Below are positions 37,206 to 48,107 of a stretch of 64,000 nucleotides of DNA, one piece after another (position 1 is the stretch's first letter; every line of letters starts with the position of its first letter). The notes below the pieces were generated by a model. That model had not been told where the DNA came from. It ran no database searches and was given only the letters and a program-made list of their open reading frames with translations. The DNA comes from Fratercula arctica (Eukaryota > Chordata > Aves > Charadriiformes > Alcidae): positions 2,540,100-2,604,099 of the forward strand of contig CANTUZ010000025.1 of assembly GCA_947846985.1 (NCBI GenBank), given 5' to 3'. The position numbers and the translations under genes were made by a program.

Positions 37206-38017
37206 TAAAGAAATCATCTTATTTGGTGCCTAGGACAAAACATCTGTTTTTGATTTATCATCCTGAATTGCTGTTTTGTCTTTCTAAAAATTAACCATTT
37301 CATCTACTTTTTCACTCCCCTGTTGACAACTGGATCTCTCCCTCCTTGAAAATTTTCCTGGATGTAATTCAGAGATAATATTATTGCTCTGGAATTTTGT
37401 CAGTACTGTAGACTTACCTGTCTTTAGAAAAGTGTGATTTTTCTTTCCACTGCCTGATAGCATTTATCCTAATCTGTCATCCTGACTCTTACTTCTCTAG
37501 TTCTGTTTCTGAGCTGAAGCTCGCTGTTATTGCAACCTCTCCAGCTGCATGGTGTGTTTTTCCCGAGTGACCACCTATATAATGAATTTGATATCCAGGC
37601 ACTTTATTACATAAGACTCAATTTTTAAAAGCTCACAAAATGATATGTGGATATTGGTGCCTCAGATGTAATGAATTGTTTTGAAAACTGTATGGTAGTG
37701 TAAGAGTATTTTATAAAATACACACAAACCTGACCAGATAGGTATGTTTTGCCATACTGTGAAACCTTGTGATTGTATTGTCTTCCTTTTATACTATTAT
37801 ATATTTAGATGTCTCATTGTTCCTCTCTGGAACATAGACACTACATGATCTTAGCATAATTCTGAATGGTTGAAAACAGTTTTACTCTGCACAGTTTTTC
37901 TATCCCTCTAGGTTTTGCCCACCATTACTAAAAGATAAGAGCAGGGAACAGCAGTGTGGCACCAACCTTTTCTGTGCAATGGGGCTATGTAGCATCCGAT
38001 GAAAGCACTTGAGGACT

Positions 38018-38363
38018 TGTCGTGGTTTGGCCTCAGATGGCAACAAAGAACCACGTGTCGCTCGCCCAGCGCTTCCCGGTACGGGAAGGATCAAAAGAAA
38101 AAGGCAAAACTCTTGGGTTGAGACAAAGGCAGTTTAACAGAACAGCAAAGGGAACAAGAAAACAACAACAATAACACCGACAGAGAAATATACAGACGCG
38201 AATACGGAACCGCCGCTCCCCGCCGCTCCCTGCTGGTCCGGCCCCGGGACGCGCCAGCCCGCTCCGAACCCGACTGCTCGCCCCCTCCCTCCTTTTAATC
38301 TCAGGGTGGGCGTGGCTCACATGGCATGGAATACTTAACCCTGTCCCTGCCGGAACCAGGACA
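38018..38363 (-). repeat. 3' LTR of ERV-L copy 2
   Basis: 346 bp, tgtcgtggttt...accaggaca on the plus strand; near-identical to 44,011-44,356 (one difference, position 38,239). It is GC-rich in the middle, with several CpGs retained, which fits a recent insertion. Confidence 0.95.
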
Positions 38364-38645
38364 TTATCCACCCCTTATTCCATACCATTTTGCCACACCC
38401 AGATCTTACAGTTTTCGGAACATGTGACTGTATACCCGGCGTAGCTCATGCACACAGTCCATGGGCCGAAGATGCAGATCTTGAGGAAGTTGCTGGGCGT
38501 CAGCTCTGATCCCATCACCACTTTCCTTTACTCAACTGTTCATCAAAGTCCATTTGTCCTTAATTTGGGTGATTCTTACTGCAGTACAGCCAACAGCAAT
38601 TATAGTAACGAGGACATACAGTGACAGTGTTGCACACGATTTGAT

Positions 38646-41600
38646 TCATTGGCTATTCTCCCCCAAAATCAAGTCCCCATGAGGTACACATCGGACTTCC
38701 CCATCCTGCCGCATTACCCACCAAGTGCACCCAGGTCCTTGGGCAAAAGCAATCCCACGGATGGGTTTGCCTCTGCCTGAGGCAGGACTAACCCAGACTG
38801 TCTTCCCCAACATATTCTTCATGTGCACTACGGGGACCTTATCCCCTTCTACAGTACGTGGAAGTTTTGACTGGGCAGGGCCAGCCCGATTGGTAGATCC
38901 CCTGGTATTAACTAGCCAGGTAGCCTTTGCTAAATGTGCATCCCAATGTTTTAAGGTCCCACCACCCATTGCTCTCAGTGTAGTTTTTAACAGTCCATTG
39001 TACCGTTCTATCTTCCCAGAGGCTGGTGCATGATAGGGGATGTGATACACCCACTCAATACCATGCTCTTTGGCCCAGGTGTCTATGAGGCTGTTTCGGA
39101 AATGAGTCCCATTGTCCGACTCAATTCTCTCTGGGGTACCATGTCGCCACAGGACTTGCTTTTCAAGGCCCAGGATAGTATTCCGGGCAGTGGCATGGGG
39201 CACAGGGTATGTTTCCAGCCATCCAGTGGTTGCTTCCACCATTGTGAGCACATAGCGCTTGCCTTGACGGGTTCGTGGCAGTGTGATATAATCAATCTGC
39301 CAGGCCTCCCCATATTTATATTTCAACCATCATCCTCCATACCAAAGAGGCTTCAAACGCTTGGCTTGCTTGATTGCAGCACATGTCTCACATTCATGGA
39401 TGACCTGTGCAATAGTGTCCACGGTCAAGTCCACCCCTCGGTCACGAGCCCATCTATATGTCGCATCTCTTCCTTGGTGGCCTGAGGTCTCATGGGCCCA
39501 CCGAGCTATGAATAGTTCACCCTTATGTTGCCAATCCAGATCCACTTGAGCCACTTCAATCCTAGCAGCCCGATCCACCTGCTGGTTGTTCTGATGTTCC
39601 TCCGTGGCCCGATTCTTCGGTACGTGGGCATCTACGTGGCGTACTTTCACAACCAGATTCTCTATCCGGGCAGCAATATCTTGCCATAGTTCAGCAGCCC
39701 AGATGGGTTTGCCTCTACGCTGCCAGCTGCCCTGCTTCCACTGCTGTAACCATCCCCACAGAGCATTTGCCACCATCCATGAGTCGGTGTAGAGATAAAG
39801 TACTGGCCATCTTTCTCGCTCGGCGATGTCCAAAGCCAGCTGAATGGCTTTCACCTCTGCAAACTGGCTCGATTCACCTTGTCCTTCACTGGCTTCTGCA
39901 ACTTGTCGTGTAGGACTCCACACAGCAGCCTTCCACTTTCGATGCTTTCCCACAATCCGGCAGGACCCATCAGTGAACAGGGCATATTGCTTCTCATTTT
40001 CTGGCAGTTTATTATATGGTGGGGCCTCTTCCGCACGCGTCACCTCCTCCTCTGGTGACATTCCAAAATCCTTGCCTTCTGGCCAGTCCATGATCACTTC
40101 CAGAATTCCTGGGCGACTGGGGTTTCCCATTCGAGTTCGCTGTGTGATCAGTGCAATCCACTTACTCCATGTAGCATCAGTTGCATGATGTGTGGTGGGG
40201 ACCCTTTCTTTGAACATCCAACCCAGCACCGGCAGTCGAGGTGCTAAGAGGAGCTGTGCTTCTGTACCAACCACCTCCGAAGCAGCTCGAACCCCTTCAT
40301 ATGCTGCCAAGATCTCCTTTTCTGTTGGAGTGTAGCGGGCTTCGGATCCTCTGTATCCCCGACTCCAAAACCCTAGGGGTCGACCTCGGGTCTCCCCTGG
40401 TGCCTTCTGCCAGAGGCTCCAGGTAGGGCCATTCTCCCCGGCTGCGGTGTAGAGCACATTTTTCACATCTTGTCCTGCCCGGACTGGCCCCAGGGCCACT
40501 GCATGGACTATTTCCTGTTTGATTTGTTCAAAAGCTTGTCCTTGCTCAGGACCCCATTTAAAATCCTTCTTCTTCCGGGTTACTTGATACAGAGGGCTTA
40601 CAATCAGACTGTAATCTGGGATATGCATCCTCCAAAAACCCACAATGCCCAAGAAAGCTTGTGTTTCCTTTTTGCTAGTTGGTGGAGACATAGCTGCTAT
40701 TTTGTTGATCACATCCATTGGGATTTGGCGGCGTCCATCTTGCCATTTTATTCCTAAGAACTGGATCTCCTGTGCAGGTCCCTTGACCTTACTTCGTTTT
40801 ATGGCAAAACCAGCTTTCAGAAGGATTCGGACTATTTTATCCCCTTTCTCAAAAACTTCTTCGGCTGTGTTTCCCCATACAATGATGTCATCAATGTACT
40901 GCAGATGTTCTGGAGCTTCACCCTGTTCCAGTGCAGTCTGGATCAGTCCATGGCAAATGGTGGGGCTGTGTTTCCACCCCTGGGGCAGTCGATTCCAGGT
41001 GTACTGGATGCCCCTCCAAGTGAAAGCAAACTGTGGCCTGCACTCTGCTGCCAAAGGGATTGAGAAAAATGCATTCGCTATATCAATCGTGGCATACCAC
41101 TTGGCTGCCTTGGACTCCAGTTCATACTGGAGTTCTAGCATATCCGGCACAGCAGCGCTCAGCGGTGGCGTGACTTCATTCAGGCCACGATAGTCTACAG
41201 TTAGCCTCCACTCTCCATTGGATTTTCGCACCGGCCATATAGGACTGTTAAAAGGCGAGCGAGTCTTACTGATCACTCCTTGAACCTCTAGTTGAGGAAT
41301 CAGCTTATGGATGGGAATCAGAGAGTCTCGGTTAGTGCGATATTGCCGCCGATGCACCGTTGTGGTAGCAAGCGGCACCTGCTGTTCTTCGACCCTCAAC
41401 AACCCCACAACAGAAGAATCCTCCGAGAGACCAGGCAAGGTGGACAACTGTCTAACTTCCTCCGCCTCCAAGGCAGCTATGCCAAAGGCCCATCGATACC
41501 CCTTTGGGTCCTTAAAATACCCTCTCCTGAGGTAATCTATACCAAGGATGCATGGAGCATCTGGGCCAGTCACAATGGGATGCTTTTGCCACTCATTCCC

Positions 41601-41810
41601 AGTTAGGCTCACTTCAGCCTCCAGTACAGTCAACTCTTGGGATCCCCCTGTGACCCCAGAAATACAAATGGGTTCTGCCCCTCTATAGCTTGATGGTATT
41701 AGGGTGCACTGTGCTCCTGTGTCCACTAGAGCCTTATACTCCTGTGGGTCTGATGTGCCAGGCCATCGAATCCACACTGTCCAATAAACCCGGTTGTCCC
41801 TTTCCTCCAC
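38646..41810 (-). pseudogene. ERV-L copy 2 pro-pol, one nonsense codon
   Basis: Protease (ALVDTGAQCTLIP), RT (SPFNSPIWPVRKSNGEW and catalytic LQYIDDIIVWG), connection, RNase H (FTDGSC and LYTDSWMVAN), integrase zinc finger (HETSGHQGRD... CETC) and integrase core residues in AWQIDYI, ESDNGTHF and GKIERYNG. An 826-codon frame (39,330-41,810) ends at a TGA at 39,327-39,329, and the same frame continues to 38,646. All catalytic motifs are present. No dUTPase or env follows. YIDD in the RT fits ERV-L. Confidence 0.93.
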
Positions 41811-41831
41811 CTGGCTGGAGGCAGGGCCCCT

Positions 41832-43907
41832 CTAATACTGGCCATGGTATCCGGTACTCACTTCTTGCAGAAATGACTTGGAGGTTCCTTCAAGAGGATC
41901 AGAAGCAAGATCAGGCCTTATGCTCTGTCTGGGGAACTGCCCACTGGAAACTGGGGCGGCACTTTTCCTGGAGGGATCCCCTTTTGTGGTTGTCCTTCCT
42001 TGCAACTCCTGTACCCGTGCCCGCAGGATCCAAGTAGGTTGTCCATCCCACTTCCTCATGTCCTCTCCGTGATCTCGCAGGTAGAACCACAGGGTGCCTC
42101 GTGGTGTGTACCCTTTGTACTCTCTCTCTTGAGTGGGGAAATGTCTGCTTCTAATAGCTGAGATGCTGGCCCGTACAGGTGGGGAGTAGGACATATTCTC
42201 TTCAAGTTGCTGGACCTTCCGGGACAGTTTCTCCACAGCTGAGACAAGGGGGGAAGAGAGGCTTTCTTCATATCGCCGGAGCCGGCCAGCCACCTCATCC
42301 ACCGTTGGTCCTTCTTCACCTTTCCATTCCATTACTGCCAGTGAGTTGGCATATGACGATGGTGCGCTCCGTACAAACTTCCGCCACATGGGCCTTGTGC
42401 AGTGCACCTCATCAGGATCTGTGGGCAAGTCTGTGTTGTCCAAGTCATAATAAATCATCTCCCGCACGGCTAATTCTCTCAGGTACTGGATACCTCTTTC
42501 CATGGTGGTCCATTTGCTTGGTTGACATACAACATCTTCACTGAAGGGGTACCTCTCCCTCACGCCTGACAGGAGTCGTTTCCAGAGGCTGAGGGCTTGG
42601 GTCTTTTTTCCAATTGCTTTGTCAATGCCGCCTTCCCTAGACAGGGATCCCAACTGCCTGGCTTCCCTACCCTCTAATTCCAGGCTACTGGCCCCATTAT
42701 CCCAACACCGAAGCAGCCAGGTGACAATGTGCTCGCCTGAAAGTCAGCTAAAATCTTTTCGCATATCCCGCAGCTCACTCAGGGATAGGGATCGGGTAAT
42801 TATCTCTGGTTCTGCCTCTTCCTCCTGTCCTTGTGATGGCCCTGGTTCATCGTCATCTCTTACTATGCGAACCGATTTCTTTGTGTACTTCTTCTTTTGT
42901 ATGGGGGCAACTGATACTGGCATGGGTTGGTTCCCTGGTTCAGCAGCAGTGGCTGTCACCGGGGCTGGAGTAGCTGCAGTGTCTGTCACCGGGGTTGCAG
43001 TAGCCGCAGTGCCTGTCGCAGGGGTCGCAGGGGTCGCAGTGCCCGTCGCAGGGGTCGCAGGGGTCGCAGTGCCCGTCGCAGGGGTCGCAGGGGTCGCAGT
43101 GCCCGTCGCAGGGGTCGCTGTGCCCGTCGCAGCAGCACCTGCCACAGGGGCCACAGCAACCGCAGCGCCTGCCGCAGGGGCCACAGCGCCTGCTGGTCTG
43201 GTCTCTGTCTCTTTCTTCTGAGGGTGCTGCATAGCACTGAGCAGAGCCTGGTAGACACTAGCCAGGGCCCAGCACAGTGCGGTGAGTTGTGCCTCTCTAG
43301 AATAGCCACAGCACTTTCCCTTCAGATATTCTACTACTCTATCAGGGTCCTGTAATTGTTCAGGGGTGAAGTCCCAGACCATTGGAGGTGAGAAGTTCTC
43401 TAAGTACCTGCCCATGTTCTCCCACCTGCCATGCCACCCCTGACTGTCCAGCCTTGGAGCAGATCTCTGGGTGGTAGTCTTAAATAGTTGTTTAACCCTA
43501 AATGAGACCTGGAACATATTCAGCAAACATAACACTAGGAACATGCTGGTTTGAGCATCCCAAGGATATTCAAAATTCTCAAAAGCTGTCATACCTGACC
43601 CGAAGGAGAAAAGGGAGGCAAAAGAGCTGGGGAAAGTGTCCTCCTCTGTTTCCCCCATAGACTGGGTGTAATTATTAATGAATTCTGAGAGGTGGTACCC
43701 AATGTACGGACAGGAGAGCAAGATCACATAAACGCCCCAAAATAACTGTCTAACAAGTGATGTTATCATATCATAAGCCGATATTGCACAGGACAGCAAA
43801 ATGATAATCCTCATCCCCCTCCCAGAAGTAACAAATATCATCACAGGGAGTGCATAAAACACATAGGAGTTTACATAACACAGCCATGAGAACAAACTAA
43901 GCAACAT
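41832..43907 (-). pseudogene. ERV-L copy 2 gag, one nonsense codon
   Basis: Structural polyprotein ORF starting with ATG at 43,907, about 100 nt after the LTR. Residues 1 to about 150 contain four hydrophobic, membrane-like stretches. Then come a WDFTPEQLQDPDRVVEYLKG block, an Ala/Thr/Pro repeat encoded by a 30-bp tandem repeat (43,000-43,130), a basic KKKYTKKSVRIVR and an acidic segment. The TGA at 42,744-42,746 stands where copy 1 has CGA. The frame then continues through LWKRLLSGVRERYPF and TRPMWRKF to 41,832. No CCHC knuckle is seen. Confidence 0.88.
43000..43130 (-). repeat. 30-bp coding tandem repeat in ERV-L gag
   Basis: About four units of gtcgcaggggtcgcagtgcc type, giving a 10-residue ATPATGT-like period. 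Copy 1 has fewer and more diverged units at 22,270-22,375. The array is VNTR-like and GC-rich, not spaced by unique sequence. Confidence 0.85.
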
Positions 43908-43984
43908 AGTGACCGTGACTATTTACCTAACAAATTCGTTTTTTCAAGCTCTAGTTAGATTCTGTCGTTGTCTCAACCCTTCGG

Positions 43985-44002
43985 GCCCCACGTTGGGCGC
44001 CA
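43985..44002 (-). other. Primer binding site, tRNA-Lys-1,2 type (ERV-L copy 2)
   Basis: Minus-strand TGGCGCCCAACGTGGGGC, with spacer gtcctttt between the LTR and the site. The same site and spacer occur in copy 1, so the feature is fixed in this family. Confidence 0.9.
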
Positions 44003-44010
44003 AAAAGGAC

Positions 44011-44356
44011 TGTCGTGGTTTGGCCTCAGATGGCAACAAAGAACCACGTGTCGCTCGCCCAGCGCTTCCCGGTACGGGAAGGATCAAAAGAAAAAGGCAA
44101 AACTCTTGGGTTGAGACAAAGGCAGTTTAACAGAACAGCAAAGGGAACAAGAAAACAACAACAATAACACCGACAGAGAAATATACAGACGCGAATACGG
44201 AACCGCCGCTCCCCGCCGCTCCCTGCTGGTCGGGCCCCGGGACGCGCCAGCCCGCTCCGAACCCGACTGCTCGCCCCCTCCCTCCTTTTAATCTCAGGGT
44301 GGGCGTGGCTCACATGGCATGGAATACTTAACCCTGTCCCTGCCGGAACCAGGACA
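44011..44356 (-). repeat. 5' LTR of ERV-L copy 2
   Basis: 346 bp, identical ends to its partner. Retroviral transcription would start here and run leftward, against SMARCA2. The primer site follows eight bases inside. Confidence 0.95.
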
Positions 44357-44506
44357 TGACTACAAACTGAGACCTTACTGGTCATGTGATCAATACATCA
44401 TAATCTTGTTATTTTACTGTTTACCATATGACTCAAATGTTGCACATCACTACAAACAGAGGTATCCTCTGGTTTATGACTGGCATGCCCTTGACATAGG
44501 AATTTA

Positions 44507-45215
44507 GGGATCTGGGGATACTGGTTGACAGCAGGCTCAGTGTGAGTCAGCAGTGTGCCCTGGCAGCCAAGAGGGCAAACCACATCCTGGGGTGCATCAA
44601 ACACAGCATAACCAGCTGGTCAGGAGAGGTGATGATCCCACTGTATTCAGTGTTGGTGCGGCCTCACCTTGAGTACTGTGTGCAGTTCTGGGCCCCACAA
44701 TTTAAGAAGGATGTTAAGGTACTCGAATGCATCCAGAGGAGGGCAACAAAGCTGGTGAAAGGGCTGGAAGTCATGTCCTATGAGGAGTGGCTAAGGACTC
44801 CGGGTTTGTGTAGTTTGGAGAAAAGGAGGCTGAGGGGTGACCTCATTGCTCTCTACAGCTTCCTAAGGAGGGGCAGTGGAGAGGGAGGTGCTGAGCTCTT
44901 CTCCCTGGGATCCAGTGACAGGACACAGGGGAATGGTTCAACGCTGTGTCAGGGGAGGTTTAGACTGGACATTTGGAAGTATTTCTTTACCGAGAGGGTG
45001 GTCAAACACTGGAACAGGCTTCCTAGAGAGGAGGTCGATGTCCCATGCCTGTCAGTGTTTAAGAGACATTTGGACAATGCCCTTAATAACATGCTTTAGC
45101 TTTTGGTCATCCCTGAAGTGGTCAGGCAGTTGGACTAGATGATCATTGTAGGCCCCTTTCAACTCAACTATTCTGTTCTGTTCTGTTCTGTTCTATTCTA
45201 TTCTTGGTATGTGAC
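44507..45215 (+). repeat. CR1 copy F, plus, inverted twin of CR1 copy E
   Basis: 5'-truncated at gggatctgggg, with 185 codons of the CR1 RT C-terminus, 3' UTR and a tail of ttctgttc/ttctattc octamers (45,170-45,203). From 44,521 to 45,158 it reads identically to the reverse complement of 26,150-26,787. Flanks on both sides differ. Confidence 0.92.
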
Positions 45216-46123
45216 CTGACTTACATGAAGCCTCTGGTCACATGGCCTAAGATTTGGATATATGACCAACATCTGTTGCGGGGGGTTGTTATATTTTTGG
45301 TTCTGTGACACATGTTTGTCTACTGGTTATCTGGCCCACTTCTTTCTGATCACTGAGGGCCTCAGCAAGCATATGACGCAGCAAGAGGCAGCAATAGCTT
45401 CACATCTGTAACAAAGTAGGTTGTGAGGCAGTATTTGCTTTTTAAAAAGCAAAAACAAACAAAAAAACCCCCTAAACTGCTGACATGAAGTATCTGAAAA
45501 AACTGAGCTAAAGAACTGCCTGAATCACTGATGTGCTGAGGTTCAAGCAGCATCCCATCAAACTCATCCGATGAGGTACAGGTTAGCTATCCATGTCTTA
45601 GCACAGAAAGTAATAAAAACCATGTCAGTTTTCTTTCAACATCTACTGTGACTGCATTAAAGTTTTATTTCAGAAGATGCAGTGACTTAGATGGCCTTAA
45701 TTATGTTACTTCATTTTGGGGTTAGAAGAAAGGGATTAACTGAATCAAAGCAAAGTTCAGAGTTACTATGTTTTGAGAGAATACAGTTATTTTGTCAGAA
45801 AATGCCTTTGCATCCTGTCTAGTTTCTTCTTTCTGACAGTTTCATTTGGATTTCTTGTGTTCTTTTTCTTCCCCAGTAAGACAAATTCTGACCTTATGGT
45901 GTCAGTCTCCTGAACTCCTCCCAAGAAATGAGGGGATTCAGCTGTTGATGCAAGCTTATTTACAGATGTAAATACAAATACTATGTAGTATTTGTTTCTC
46001 CTCTTGTTGCTTGGGAGGCCACTAATACTTGGATAATGTCAGATTTGGGTTTCCAGTCATTCAACAGGAATGACTGATGTTTCAGTTTTGAAATGTTCCT
46101 GTTTAAAACCTACTGGGAGGTAG

Positions 46124-46432
<309 letters not shown>

Positions 46433-46728
46433 TAACAGTTTGCTTAAAGTTCATTAGAAACAAACCATTAGGATGGAAACAAAAAGGAAGCCATGTTATA
46501 GGAATAGTCTTTGAACTCTCCTTTGTGCTCAGAGAATTAGCATACTTAAAAGTCACCTTTATTACAGCTTTAAAAGTCTTAATTAAAGTGTCTTCTTCTG
46601 GACTCTGAGTCAATTTAGTTGTAACACAACAAGTAATTACTTCAAACAATAATGACAAATAATCTAATCACAAAGACATTATATAACACACTGAGTTGCC
46701 TTGTTGTGACCTTTATAAACTTTTGTAG

Positions 46729-46887
<159 letters not shown>

Positions 46888-48107
46888 TAATATTGGTTTT
46901 TGAGATGCATCCTAGATAAGAGGACTTATTAAGTGTCTGTTGTTGTTGTGGTTTGTGTTTTTAATTCTGCAAAGAAGAAATACTGGCCACTGAGGAATCC
47001 TGATTTCTGCATTCTCAGTCTCAATCTGCAGTCCTACAGCTTTAATTCTGTATGTAGCCACCCAAGGTTTATATAAGACACACAGCTTGTTTCCATAGTA
47101 TTTGGTTTCAAGGCATTAATGAAATCCAGTCATACCCTGAGGGTCAGATTGGGCCACTCATGCACTGAGAAGAAACTTTGCTCACACTGATTTGTTTCAC
47201 TGAAACTCCTAAAGGACTGTGTGATATTCATAAATTTAGCATAATTTTAGTGAACTTTTCAGGACTCTTGAGTTGTGTGAAGTATTTTTTTTTGCTTCTA
47301 TATGTGTCTTGACCAGTTTGTGCATCTCAGAATGTAAAATTCAACATGGATTTGAAAGACCACTATTTTAATTTCCAGGCATCTCACTCTACCCACACCC
47401 CTGCCCTCATTTGTGATTTTGAGCCTCCTTCCCCTTTCACTCTTCCCCCCAAACCCACATAAACATAACCAAAAATGAAAACTGAAGGCAGGTTGGGGGG
47501 ACATTTGATACATAAACCTGCTGGTTTAAAACCATAACAAAAGTTATTTTTACATGTGAGTTGTGAGGTTGTGTTTACATTGAATGAAGAGTTCTTTGCC
47601 TGCATTTAAAAAAAAAAAACGACTTCTAATTAAAGACCTAAAAATTTAGACTTATGAAGATTGTTACTCTTTTGACCTTCTGTCCCCCCCAAAATGTCAT
47701 ATTCACAATAGTCTTCTATGTAGCATTTATTTGAGCTTGAAACATAGATCTGAAAATGTCTGACATTCTACCAGGAAAATCTCATTACTGAAATTTTTAT
47801 TGCATTTCAGATTTCTACCAATTAGAGCCACTGTATTTGATAGAACAATTAAGAGTCATGGGAGAAAAAGGATTTATAAGTTGCATATGCACTGTTACTT
47901 AGTGGAGCACTTCTTTCATTTCTGTCCCCCTGTTTTCAAAACAAAGCATTTCTGACTTGAAGCATCAGACTTTTTGACAGAAGTCTGTTGGTGACAGTTC
48001 TAACTGCTCTGACAGGCCCCTGATAAAGATGCTAAGTGGATGTTCCTGTTTCTTACCTGTGAGCTCTTCCTGTCATTCTGAAATGAAAATAACCTATTGA
48101 TTTTTTA

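Larger units (their letters stand above)
38018..44356 (-). mobile_element. Young ERV-L provirus (copy 2), antisense in SMARCA2 intron
   Basis: A 6.34-kb provirus with two 346-bp LTRs (38,018-38,363 and 44,011-44,356), tRNA-Lys-type primer site (43,985-44,002), gag, pro-pol and a polypurine tract (complement of tatccacccctta just inside 38,364). There is no env. LTRs differ at one base only (c at 38,239, g at 44,232). Flanking pentamers are ggact (left) and tgact (right), a near-match duplication. It shares family with copy 1. It lies in the intron 37,170-46,183, opposite to the host gene. Confidence 0.95.

Noticed and set aside
43000..43130. Possible CRISPR-like array
   Set aside because: Units are contiguous without unique spacers, are coding, and lie in a retroviral gag of a vertebrate genome.
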